DNA from: an uncultured delta proteobacterium
GTDB taxonomy: Bacteria; Myxococcota_A; Polyangia; Polyangiales; Ga0077539
Length of the DNA: 38,721 bases
Direction of reading: 5' to 3'
NCBI GenBank assembly: GCA_903845045.1
Contig: CAIMWA010000642.1
Span: 1-38,721 of the forward strand
Below are positions 8,676 to 18,595 of the stretch, one piece after another; position 1 is the stretch's first letter, and every line of letters starts with the position of its first letter. The notes beneath the pieces are model-generated. The model worked only from the letters and a program-made list of their open reading frames with translations. It was not told the origin of the DNA and did not search any database. The translations under genes and the position numbers were made by a program.

Positions 8676-10082
8676 TCAGCTCGCGACCGCCGCGACGAGG
8701 GCGTCGACGGACTTCTTCGCGTCACCGAAGAGCATGCGGGTGTGGTCCCGGGTGAAGAGCGGGTTGTCGACGCCGGCGTAGCCCGCGGCCATGCCGCGCT
8801 TGAGCACCACCGTGAGCGCCGACTTCCACACCTCGAGCACGGGCATCCCGTAGATCGGCGAGCCGGGGTCGTCCATGGCGCCGGGGTTCACGATGTCGTT
8901 GGCGCCGATCACCAGCGTCACGTCGGTGGTCGGGAAATCGTGGTTGATGTGCTCCATCTCCTGCACGATGTCGTACGGCACGCCGGCCTCGGCGAGGAGC
9001 ACGTTCATGTGCCCCGGCAGGCGCCCCGCCACCGGGTGGATCGCGAAGCGCACGGTGATGCCCTTGTCGCGGAGCGCCCGCGTGAGCTCCGCCACGGCGC
9101 GCTGCGCGTGCGCCACGGCCATGCCGTAGCCGGGAACGATCACCACGGACTTCGCGGCGCGCAGCTTCTCGGCGACGGCCGCCGAGCTCAGCTCCTGCAC
9201 CTCGCCCTCGATGGCCGCCGCCGTCGTCACCGCCACCGCGCCGAAGCCCCCGAACACCACGTTCAGGATCGAGCGGTTCATGGCGCGGCACATGATGATC
9301 GAGAGGATCGTTCCGCTCGCGCCGACGAGGGCGCCGGTGACGATGAGCAGGTCGTTGGAAAGCACGAAGCCCGACGCCGCGGCGGCCCACCCGGAGTACG
9401 AGTTGAGCAGCGACACGACCACGGGCATGTCGGCGCCGCCGATGGCCATGACGAGGTGCGCCCCGAGGAGCCCCGCGAGCACGGCGTCGCCGACGAGCCA
9501 CGGCAGCCCTGCCTCGGGCGTCGGCGCGTTGAGGAACATCACCGCCATCGCCACGAGGCCCGCCGCCGCACCGGCGTTGAGCAGGTGCCGCGCGGGCAGC
9601 AGCAAGGGCCGGCCCGAGAGCGTTCCGCGGAGCTTCGCCCACGCGATGAGCGAGCCCGTGAAGGTCACCGCGCCGACGGCCACGCCGACCCAGATCTCGA
9701 TGCCGTGCAGCGTCGCGGCCGCGGGCGTGGTGAGCACCTCGGCGGGCGCGAGGTGCGACGAGATGCCGACGAGCACCGCGGCGAGGCCCACGAAGCTGTG
9801 GAGCATCGCGACGAGCTCGGGCATGCCCGTCATCTGCACGCGCCGCGCGAGGAGCGTTCCGATCACCGCGCCCGCGCCGCCGGCGATGGCGAGCGTCGCC
9901 ACGGGGCCCGTGCTCGTGCCGTGGATCCACCACGTCACGACGGTGACCGCGATCGCCAGGGCCATGCCGGCCATGCCCGCGACGTTGCCCGCGCCCGCGG
10001 TGTCCTGCCGCGACAGGCCGCCGAGCGAGCGGATGAAGAGCACCCCCGCGAGGAGGTAGGCCATCGATGCCGTACCGTTCAT
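8676..10082 (-). CDS. pntB: NAD(P) transhydrogenase subunit beta
   Basis: The 468-residue protein has about nine hydrophobic segments followed by the soluble NADP(H)-binding domain III. This is marked by [54 protein letters not shown], and [11 protein letters not shown] with [19 protein letters not shown]. The enzyme couples hydride transfer between NADH and NADP+ to proton movement across the inner membrane. Length matches the Escherichia coli subunit. Its ATG overlaps the TGA of pntA (ATGA), so the two are translationally coupled. Confidence 0.97.
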   Translation of the reverse strand: MNGTASMAYLLAGVLFIRSLGGLSRQDTAGAGNVAGMAGMALAIAVTVVTWWIHGTSTGPVATLAIAGGAGAVIGTLLARRVQMTGMPELVAMLHSFVGLAAVLVGISSHLAPAEVLTTPAAATLHGIEIWVGVAVGAVTFTGSLIAWAKLRGTLSGRPLLLPARHLLNAGAAAGLVAMAVMFLNAPTPEAGLPWLVGDAVLAGLLGAHLVMAIGGADMPVVVSLLNSYSGWAAAASGFVLSNDLLIVTGALVGASGTILSIIMCRAMNRSILNVVFGGFGAVAVTTAAAIEGEVQELSSAAVAEKLRAAKSVVIVPGYGMAVAHAQRAVAELTRALRDKGITVRFAIHPVAGRLPGHMNVLLAEAGVPYDIVQEMEHINHDFPTTDVTLVIGANDIVNPGAMDDPGSPIYGMPVLEVWKSALTVVLKRGMAAGYAGVDNPLFTRDHTRMLFGDAKKSVDALVAAVAS

Positions 10083-11632
10083 GACCGACCGTCCCGCCGG
10101 AACATTCCGAGCATGCGTTGCGTCACGAGGAACCCGCCCGTGATGTTGATCGTTGCGACGAGCACGGCGACGGCGCCCAGCACCGACGCGAGGTCGCTGG
10201 TGTGGTGCACCTGCAGCACGCCGCCGACGACGATGATCCCCGAGATGGCGTTGGTGACGCTCATGAGCGGGGTGTGCAGCGACGGCGACACCGACCAGAT
10301 CACCTGCCAGCCGACGAAGCACGCCAGGATGAACACCGTGAAGTGCTGCAGGAACTCCGATGGGGCGAAGCGTCCGAGGGCGAAGAGCCCGAGGATCGCC
10401 GCGAGCCCCGCGACGGTGCTGCCCCACGCGCGCCGCGGCGGCGCCGTCGGGTCGTCGTGCGTCGGAGCCGCCTTGGGAGCCGTCTTCGTTGGAGCCACGG
10501 CCTTGCGCGCTGGCGTCGCGGGCGGCGCGGGCTTCGGCGCCGGCGGGAGCACCTCGCCGCGGTGCACGAGCACGGCCGCGCGGATCACGTCGTCGGCGAG
10601 GTCCACGCGGAACCCGTCGGGGCCGCGCATGAGCTCGAGGAGGTTCACGAGGTTGTTGGCGAAGAAGAGGCTCGCCGTGTGCGCCATGCGGCTCGTGAGG
10701 TCCGTGTACCCGAGGATGCGCACGCCCTTGTGCACCACCACCTCGCCGGCCTTGGTGAGCGCGCAGTTGCCGCCCTGCTCCGCGGCCATGTCGACCACCA
10801 CGGAGCCGGGGCGCAGCGCGTCGACGACGTCCTCGGGCACGAGCAGCGGCGCCTTGCGGCCGGGCACCAGCGCCGTCGTGACGATGACGTCGACCTCCGC
10901 GGCCTGCACGCGGAACAGAGCCATCTCGGCCTCGATGAAGGCCGGCGACATCTCCTTCGCGTAGCCGCCGCCGCCTTCGCCCTCCTCGGTGATGGTCACC
11001 TCGAGGAACTTCGCGCCGAGGCTCTCGACCTGCTCCCGCGTCGCCGAGCGCGCGTCGAAGGCCCGCACCTCGGCGCCCAGCGAGCGCGCCGTGCCGATGG
11101 CCGCGAGGCCTGCCACGCCGGCGCCGATGACCAGCACCCGCGCCGGGCGCTGCGACCCCGCCGCGGTGATCTGCGCGCCGAAGAACCCCTGGAACTGCTC
11201 CGCGGCCTCGATGACGGCGCGGTAGCCCGCGAGGTTCGCCATGGAGCTGAGCACGTCCATGTTCTGCGCGCGGGTCACGCGCGGGATGCGCTCGAGGGCC
11301 AGCGCCGTGGAGCCCCGCGCCGCGATGGCCTCGAGGAGCCCGGTGCTCCGCTCCGGCTGCAGCACGCACACGAGCGCGGTGCCGTCGCCGAGCTTCGCGA
11401 TCTCCTCGGGCAGCGGCGAGCGCACCTTGAGCACCACCGTCGCGCCGGCGAAGGCGTCGTCGGTGAGCGTCGCGCCCGCCGCCTCGTAGCTCGCGTCGTC
11501 GAAGCCCGCGGCATCACCCGCGCCTCGCTCGACCTGCACCGTGTAGCCGAGGGCGCCGAGGCGCTTCACCGACTCCGGCGTCGCCGCCACCCTCCGCTCG
11601 CCCGACACTCGCTCTAGGGGAACACCGATCAC
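10079..11632 (-). CDS. pntA: NAD(P) transhydrogenase subunit alpha (fused)
   Basis: The 517-residue protein starts [21 protein letters not shown], the typical PntA N-terminus, and contains the NAD(H)-binding domain I ([22 protein letters not shown]). It ends with about four membrane helices ([61 protein letters not shown]), so domain I and the membrane part are in one chain. A Pro/Ala/Lys-rich linker of about 40 residues joins them. The start is GTG 11630-11632: a GGAGG (complement of 11641-11645) lies 8 bases upstream, and family alignment begins exactly there. The frame stays open to a TTG at 11671, but that would add 13 unconserved residues. Confidence 0.96.
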   Translation of the reverse strand: MIGVPLERVSGERRVAATPESVKRLGALGYTVQVERGAGDAAGFDDASYEAAGATLTDDAFAGATVVLKVRSPLPEEIAKLGDGTALVCVLQPERSTGLLEAIAARGSTALALERIPRVTRAQNMDVLSSMANLAGYRAVIEAAEQFQGFFGAQITAAGSQRPARVLVIGAGVAGLAAIGTARSLGAEVRAFDARSATREQVESLGAKFLEVTITEEGEGGGGYAKEMSPAFIEAEMALFRVQAAEVDVIVTTALVPGRKAPLLVPEDVVDALRPGSVVVDMAAEQGGNCALTKAGEVVVHKGVRILGYTDLTSRMAHTASLFFANNLVNLLELMRGPDGFRVDLADDVIRAAVLVHRGEVLPPAPKPAPPATPARKAVAPTKTAPKAAPTHDDPTAPPRRAWGSTVAGLAAILGLFALGRFAPSEFLQHFTVFILACFVGWQVIWSVSPSLHTPLMSVTNAISGIIVVGGVLQVHHTSDLASVLGAVAVLVATINITGGFLVTQRMLGMFRRDGRS

Positions 11633-11640
11633 GTCGAAGA

Positions 11641-11645
11641 CCTCC
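11641..11645 (-). promoter_or_regulatory. Ribosome binding site that fixes the pntA start
   Basis: On the minus strand this reads GGAGG, 8 bases before the GTG at 11630-11632. It decides in favour of that start over the in-frame TTG at 11669-11671, which would place the ribosome site inside the gene. Confidence 0.7.
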
Positions 11646-11716
11646 GGACAGGGCGCGCCGTACGGCGCCAAGCGGCGGCGAGGATACGCACAAGCTCCGG
11701 CGTCGAGACCGGAAAG

Positions 11717-12982
11717 TTATGCGCGAACGGAGCGCGGCGCCGGCACCCCAGGCCAGAGCAGCCAGGCCAGCGCGCCGGGGACGATCCAGGCCGCCAGCGC
11801 GAGCAGGGCGGCGCCGTAGGATCCGCGGGTTTGCACGGAGCTCCCGATGAGCGGGTTGGCGACGACGAAGGCGAGGGCCTGGGCCGAGGCGCAGAGCCCG
11901 CCGGCCGTGGAGACCCCGCGGGCGGGGATCCGCGCGAGCATGTCCGAGGAGATCATCGCGTACGTTCCGCCGCCGCCGAACATCGCCGCGCCGGCGAGGA
12001 GCATGGCCTCCCAGGGCGTGCGCGCGTGGACCATCGCGAGGGTTCCGGTGAAGGCGAGGGCGGTGCTCGCGACGATGAGCCCGCGGGGGGTCGAACCCCG
12101 GGGCCGGCCGAGGCGCGCCGCGAGGTCGCCGAAGGCCACGGAGCCGAGGTCGAAGAGCAGCGGCGGGAGCCAGATGTACGCGCCGGCGCGGGCGATGGGC
12201 ACGTGCCAAGTGCGCACCATGTACTTCGCGCTCCAGGTGAGCACGAGGCCGATGGCCGGCGACGACGCCACGATGAGGGTCAGCGTGCGGAGCACCGCGC
12301 GGTCGCGCCACGGACGCCACGCGGCGTGCCCCGACACCGTCGCGTCGCGGTACGCGCCGGCGCCCACGGTGCGCTCGTCGTCGGGCTCCGGGGCCGCGTC
12401 GAGGGCGTCGCGCATGGGCCGCCGCCACGCCGTGAGGAGCCAGACGGGCACCCACACGAGGCCCGCGATGGCGGCGGCGAGGAGGGCCACGCGCCAGCCG
12501 AAGAACGCCATCAGCACGCCGGTGAGCGGCGGCGCCACCATGGACCCGACGGAGCTTCCGGTGAACAGCACGCCCATGCCGCGCGGACGCTCCGCCGCCG
12601 GCAGCGCGCGGTGCACCGCCTGCGACGCGCCCGGGAACGACGGCGACTCGGCGAACCCGAGGAGCACGCGGAACAGCACGAGCGCGGCGAAGCCTCCCGC
12701 GAAGGCATGCAGCGCCGACGCGAAGGTCCACACGACGACGGCGAGGAGCAGGCCGCGGCGCACGCCGACGCGGTCGATCCAACGGCCCGCGAAGGGCGCG
12801 CCGAGGAGGTAGGCGAGGGAGAACGCCGACGCCAGGAGCCCGTAGCGCGTCTCGGAGATGTGCAGGTCCCGGGTGATGGCCGGAGCGAGCACGGCGAGGG
12901 CCTGCCGGTCGACGTAGCTGATGGTCATGGTGAACGTCGCCGCGAACACCAGCGACCACGATTGAGACCGCGTCAGCGTCAC
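11717..12982 (-). CDS. MFS transporter (anion:cation symporter-like)
   Basis: The 421-residue protein has 12 hydrophobic segments and the major-facilitator loop motif GRWIDRVGVRRGLL between segments 2 and 3, with FLSYVDRQ-like TISYVDRQALAVLAPAI in segment 1. LLGFAESPSFPGASQAVHRALPAAERPRG is characteristic of the ACS family that imports hexuronates, galactonate and similar organic anions. Substrate is therefore likely a sugar acid or related anion (inference). It is the last gene of a minus-strand operon. Its GTG start (12980-12982) overlaps the TGA of the YchJ-like gene and has GGGAGG 5 bases upstream. Confidence 0.88.
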   Translation of the reverse strand: MTLTRSQSWSLVFAATFTMTISYVDRQALAVLAPAITRDLHISETRYGLLASAFSLAYLLGAPFAGRWIDRVGVRRGLLLAVVVWTFASALHAFAGGFAALVLFRVLLGFAESPSFPGASQAVHRALPAAERPRGMGVLFTGSSVGSMVAPPLTGVLMAFFGWRVALLAAAIAGLVWVPVWLLTAWRRPMRDALDAAPEPDDERTVGAGAYRDATVSGHAAWRPWRDRAVLRTLTLIVASSPAIGLVLTWSAKYMVRTWHVPIARAGAYIWLPPLLFDLGSVAFGDLAARLGRPRGSTPRGLIVASTALAFTGTLAMVHARTPWEAMLLAGAAMFGGGGTYAMISSDMLARIPARGVSTAGGLCASAQALAFVVANPLIGSSVQTRGSYGAALLALAAWIVPGALAWLLWPGVPAPRSVRA

Positions 12983-13467
12983 GGCGACCTCCCGGCGAGC
13001 ACGCGTTCGAAGGCCTCGATGCGCAGCGCGGCGGGCGCGGCGCCGGGCGCCGGGAGCAGGTCGCCGGCGAGGTAGCGCCAGCCTGCGCCGTCGTGAGCGA
13101 ACCACGAGCGCTCCACGAACGACCGGTCCGCGCCGCCCTCATGGATGCGCGCATGGAACAGCACCTGCGCGAGGCCGTCGGGTCCCGCGGGGCGCGCGTC
13201 GAGCACGCGGAGCCCGCCGTAGCGCAGCGTGCGCACGGTGTCGGCGAGGGAGCTTCGCAGCGCGGCGTCGCCGTCGGCGCGGTCGGCGTGGTCGGGGTGC
13301 AGCGTCTTCACGAGGTAGTCGACGTCGCCGCGCGCGAAGGCCGCGTAGCGCGAGCGCATGAGGGCCTCGGGCGTCGGGGCCTCGCCGTCACCGCGGTGCC
13401 ACGGTCCGCAGCAGGTCGCGTACGCGGTGCCGCCGCACGGGCACCGGGGCTCCGTCGCGCGTCGCAC
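12979..13467 (-). CDS. YchJ-like SEC-C metal-binding protein
   Basis: The 162-residue protein starts with a zinc-type SEC-C motif, RCPCGGTAYATCCGPWH, followed by TPEALMRSRYAAFARGDVDYLVKTLHPDH and a C-terminal half of the NTF2-like fold (LFHARIHEGGADRSFVERSWFAHDGAGWRYLAGDL). This is the usual arrangement of the YchJ/UPF0225 family, whose molecular function is not settled. GTG 13465-13467 is preceded by GGAGG 6 bases upstream. It begins 2 bases after the kinase stop and overlaps the MFS start by 4 bases, so it is the middle gene of a coupled operon. Confidence 0.88.
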   Translation of the reverse strand: MRRATEPRCPCGGTAYATCCGPWHRGDGEAPTPEALMRSRYAAFARGDVDYLVKTLHPDHADRADGDAALRSSLADTVRTLRYGGLRVLDARPAGPDGLAQVLFHARIHEGGADRSFVERSWFAHDGAGWRYLAGDLLPAPGAAPAALRIEAFERVLAGRSP

Positions 13468-13469
13468 GG

Positions 13470-14513
13470 TCAGCCTCCGAGCGCCGCGCGCACCGCGCCG
13501 TCGAGCTCGCCGCGCCGCGCCCGCACGCTCTTCGCCAAGGACCACTGCCCCCGCGCGCGCAGGAGGTTGTGCTCGCCGCGCCCGGCGTACCGTTGCGAAT
13601 TCCAGCCGAAGTAGCGCTCGTTCAGCGCGTCGGCGGCGAAGCGCGCGGCGAGCTCGGTGCAGATGGTGAACACGCCGTCGACGAGGGCGTCGCGGTCCTC
13701 CGGCGCCATCGTGGCGGTGCTGCCGTAGCCGCGCAGCGCGGCGGTGAACACGTCGACGTCCACGGCGCAGCGCGCGTCGTCCTCGCCCGCGGGGTTGCAC
13801 CACGAGCGCAGCGCGTCGCCGAGCTCGAAGGGCAGGATCATCGCCCCGACGGTGTCGAGGTCCACGAGGCAGAGCCCGTCGCCGCGGGCGTCGAAGAGCA
13901 GGTTCGAGAGCTTGAGGTCGCCGTGCGCGTGGCGCTTCGTCAGCGCCGTGAGGTCCGGCAACGCGCGCCCCGCCGCGACGATCTCGTCGGCGAGAGCGCC
14001 CACCTCGTCGCGCAACCGATGGGCGGGGTGCGCGTCGAGGGCCTCGGCGAGCGTGGCGAGGTGCTTCGCGGTGTCGTGCACGCCCGCGCGCGCCGCACGG
14101 TAGAAGTGGTGCAGGTCCGCCAGCGCGCCGTGAAAGCGCCCCACCAGCGCCCCGGCCGCGAAGGCCCGCGCAGCACCGTCGACGCGGTCGAAGCTCGTGC
14201 CGCCCTCGATGAAGGTCTGCGCGCGCCAAACCTCGTTGCGCTCCGCCGTCGCCCGCTCGACCCACAGCGCGCCGTCGTTGGTGCGCAGCAGCCGCGGCGT
14301 CGTGACGCCCTTCGCCGCGAGGTGCGCGGTGACGGCCTCGATGTCGTGGTGCACCAGCGGGCTGAACACCGGGTGCAGCCGCTGCAGCACGCAGCGACGC
14401 CCGTCGCGCTCGACGAGGACCGTGTCGTTGATGAGGCCGTTGCCGAAGGGCGTCGCGGTGCCGCCGGCGAAGCCGTCCCAGCGCGCGAGGAGCTCTTCCG
14501 GCGCGGCGGTCAA
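13470..14513 (-). CDS. APH-fold kinase resembling N-acetylhexosamine kinase
   Basis: The 347-residue protein has the aminoglycoside-phosphotransferase/choline-kinase fold: GLINDTVLVERDGRRCVLQ in the N lobe, the catalytic loop HGDLKLSNLLFD (His197, Asp199, Asn204), and the metal-binding VDLDT. The opening GLINDT followed by VLQRLHPVF closely resembles the NahK type that phosphorylates N-acetylhexosamines at C1, so a sugar or amino-sugar substrate is favoured. That is an inference from motif resemblance. The only start near the conserved region is TTG 14511-14513, overlapping the TGA of the upstream lipoprotein gene. A downstream MFS carrier in the same operon fits an uptake-and-phosphorylation pair. 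Confidence 0.82.
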   Translation of the reverse strand: MTAAPEELLARWDGFAGGTATPFGNGLINDTVLVERDGRRCVLQRLHPVFSPLVHHDIEAVTAHLAAKGVTTPRLLRTNDGALWVERATAERNEVWRAQTFIEGGTSFDRVDGAARAFAAGALVGRFHGALADLHHFYRAARAGVHDTAKHLATLAEALDAHPAHRLRDEVGALADEIVAAGRALPDLTALTKRHAHGDLKLSNLLFDARGDGLCLVDLDTVGAMILPFELGDALRSWCNPAGEDDARCAVDVDVFTAALRGYGSTATMAPEDRDALVDGVFTICTELAARFAADALNERYFGWNSQRYAGRGEHNLLRARGQWSLAKSVRARRGELDGAVRAALGG

Positions 14514-15232
14514 GGCATCCGGGCGGGGGCGCTGAAGTCGAGGGTGATGACCCCGGTGTCGCCCGAGGGCACGTCGCCCTCGCCGTCCTGCTCGTTGACG
14601 GTGTGCGAGTCCTGGGTGAACGCGATGCCGTGCGCCGCGAAGTGGCCGGCCTGCACGTTGGTGTAGGTCACGCGGCCGGCGCCGCACGTCACCGTCATGT
14701 TGGGGCGCGTGCGAACCTGCACCTGGACGCCGTACGCGGTGGTCGTCGCGCACGTCGACGCCGCGGGGCTGCCGTTCACCGTCCAGCGCACCGACAGCGA
14801 TCCGGGCGGCGAGAAGTCGACGCTGGCCTCGTCGGTCTCGCCGGACTGCACCGTCGTCTCGACGGTGTAGCGGTAGATCGCCGTGCCGTCGGCCCGAAGG
14901 AGGTTCGTGCCGATGCTGTACTGCCCGGCGAGCACGCCGGTCTGCGAGAACTCTCCGGCGGCGCAGGGGACCTGCATGGTGCCGCCGAAGGAGAGCTGGA
15001 TCTCCACCGTCGCGGCGCCCGCCACCGCGCACGCCGTGGCCGCGGGCATGCCGTTCACGGTCCAGGTGAGGTGCAGGTCGCCGGGGCCGATGAAGACCGC
15101 CGCGTCGCTGCCGGCGTCGCCGGAGTCGGCGGGACCCGCGTCGCCGTCGCCGGTGTTGTTGCGGGACGAACACCCGGCTCCGCCGAGGCAGAGCGCACCG
15201 ACGAGCGCGACGACGAGGCGAGTACGGTCCAT
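14510..15232 (-). CDS. Lipoprotein with two tandem homologous domains
   Basis: The 240-residue product has a lipoprotein signal (MDRTRLVVALVGALCLGGAGC) and an Asp/Gly/Ala-rich linker. Two related domains of about 90 residues follow, each opening with a WTVNG motif (LTWTVNGMPAATAC and VRWTVNGSPAASTC). Each carries a matched Cys pair, a beta-rich middle and an ending of the type ETDEASVDF / GDTGVITLDF. I do not recognise a named family. The pattern suggests small Ig-like or carbohydrate-contacting beta domains on the cell surface (inference). It is the first gene of the kinase / YchJ-like / MFS operon; its stop overlaps the kinase start. Confidence 0.75.
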   Translation of the reverse strand: MDRTRLVVALVGALCLGGAGCSSRNNTGDGDAGPADSGDAGSDAAVFIGPGDLHLTWTVNGMPAATACAVAGAATVEIQLSFGGTMQVPCAAGEFSQTGVLAGQYSIGTNLLRADGTAIYRYTVETTVQSGETDEASVDFSPPGSLSVRWTVNGSPAASTCATTTAYGVQVQVRTRPNMTVTCGAGRVTYTNVQAGHFAAHGIAFTQDSHTVNEQDGEGDVPSGDTGVITLDFSAPARMP

Positions 15233-15358
15233 CGCGGCGAACGAAACACCGCGAGCGACGCGGGTGTCAACGACGACCGGCAGAGGCCCTTGCGTCGCCG
15301 CGGCCGTTGGTGTTGAACCGCGCACGAGGAGTCCCGCGCGCGCCGCGGGAACGATCGC

Positions 15359-16527
15359 ATGCGCCGAACCCTTTCTTCGTCGTTCCGTCTCGCCCTGCCC
15401 GGCGCCCTTGCGGCCGCCGCCCTCGTCGCCGGCGCCGTCGCCGCCGCGCAGAACCGTCCGTGCCCGCCGGGCCGCCACGACTCCGTGGGCCAGTGCTGCG
15501 GAGCTGGCGAGGAGTGGGTGCCCGCGCGCACGCGATGCATGTGCGTCGACGGCGTCGAGGCGTGCCGCGTTCCGCCGCCGCCCCCGGAGCCCGTGACCCC
15601 GCCGCCACCGCCCCCGCCGGTCGTTCCGTCGGCGCGCTGCCCCGAGGGGATGGTGCTGGTGGCCGGAGGTTCGTTCAACCTCGGCGCCGACGCGTCGCAG
15701 ACCGTGGCCGAGCCGTCGGAGCGCCCGGCGCACCGCGTGACCCTCGAGCCGTACTGCCTCGACCGCAACGAGGTGAACGTGCAGCGCTTCCAGGAGTGCG
15801 TGTCCTCCGGGGCGTGCGTCATGGAGGGCGGCGTGAACCTCCCGTCGATCCCGCCGGCGCAGCTTCCAGCGTGGAACCAGCTCTGCAACGGCGCCCACGC
15901 CGACCGCGGGGACCACCCGATGAACTGCGTCTCCTACGCGCAGGCGCAGTCGTACTGCGGCTTCCGTCGCGGGCGCCTGCCCACCGAGGCCGAGTGGGAG
16001 TTCGCCGCCCGCGGCTCCGAGGGACGCCTCTTTCCCTGGGGCGACCTCGCGCCGACGGTGGCTCGGGTGAACGCCTGCGACGCCGACTGCGTCGCGCTGC
16101 TGCGCCGCCTCGGGCTGCCGACGCCCTCGGCCTCCTTCGCGGGCAACGACACGCACGGCTCCACCGGGCCCGTGGGCTCCTTCGCCGGGGGCAACGCGTC
16201 GTCGGGCCTCGCCGACCTCGCGGGCAACGTCGGCGAGTGGACCGGCGACTGGTTCGCGCCCTACGGCGCCGCGCCGGCCTCGAACCCCACGGGCCCTGCC
16301 GGCGGCGACCAGCGCGTCGTGCGCGGCGGCCACTGGTACTCGGGCAACCCCGCGGCGCTGCGGTCCAGCGCGCGCACGCCGGCGCCGCCGTCGCTGCGCC
16401 TCGCGACGGTCGGGTTCCGGTGCATGCACGCGCCGATCATCGAGCTCCCGCCGCCGCCGGTGGCGCCCCCGCCGGTCGAAGAGGCTCCCGCGGAGCGCCC
16501 GACGCGCCGCCGCCACGGGGGCCGTTG

Positions 16528-16528
<1 letters not shown>
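15359..16528 (+). CDS. Secreted FGE-fold (sulfatase-modifying factor) protein, probably inactive
   Basis: The 389-residue protein has a signal peptide (LALPGALAAAALVAGAVAAAQ), a small Cys-rich region (residues 35-70), a poly-Pro hinge (about 71-90), and a formylglycine-generating-enzyme fold. That fold is marked by GMVLVAGGSFNLG, RPAHRVTLEPYCLDRNEV, NCVSYAQAQSYC, GRLPTEAEWEFAARG, LAGNVGEWTGDWF and VVRGGHWYSG. True FGEs have two active-site cysteines between the RGG box and GFRC; here that stretch is ALRSSARTPAPPSLRLATV, with none. It is therefore probably a non-catalytic member used as a binding module, which is common in this fold. A second Pro-rich tail ends the chain. Confidence 0.85.
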
Positions 16529-18570
<2,042 letters not shown>

Positions 18571-18595
18571 ACGAACTCGGTGCGGACGGTGCGAA

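Noticed and set aside
8742..10964. A 740-codon open frame on the plus strand opposite pntB and pntA
   Set aside because: It is a mirror of the GC-rich third positions of pntAB; the translation is His/Arg/Glu-rich with no family motif. Similar long antisense frames lie opposite most genes here.
8676..11369. Possible PntA-PntB fusion, because the pntB frame stays open upstream through pntA
   Set aside because: The upstream translation is Arg-rich nonsense; pntA is intact in another frame, and ATGA at 10079-10082 is a normal coupled stop/start.
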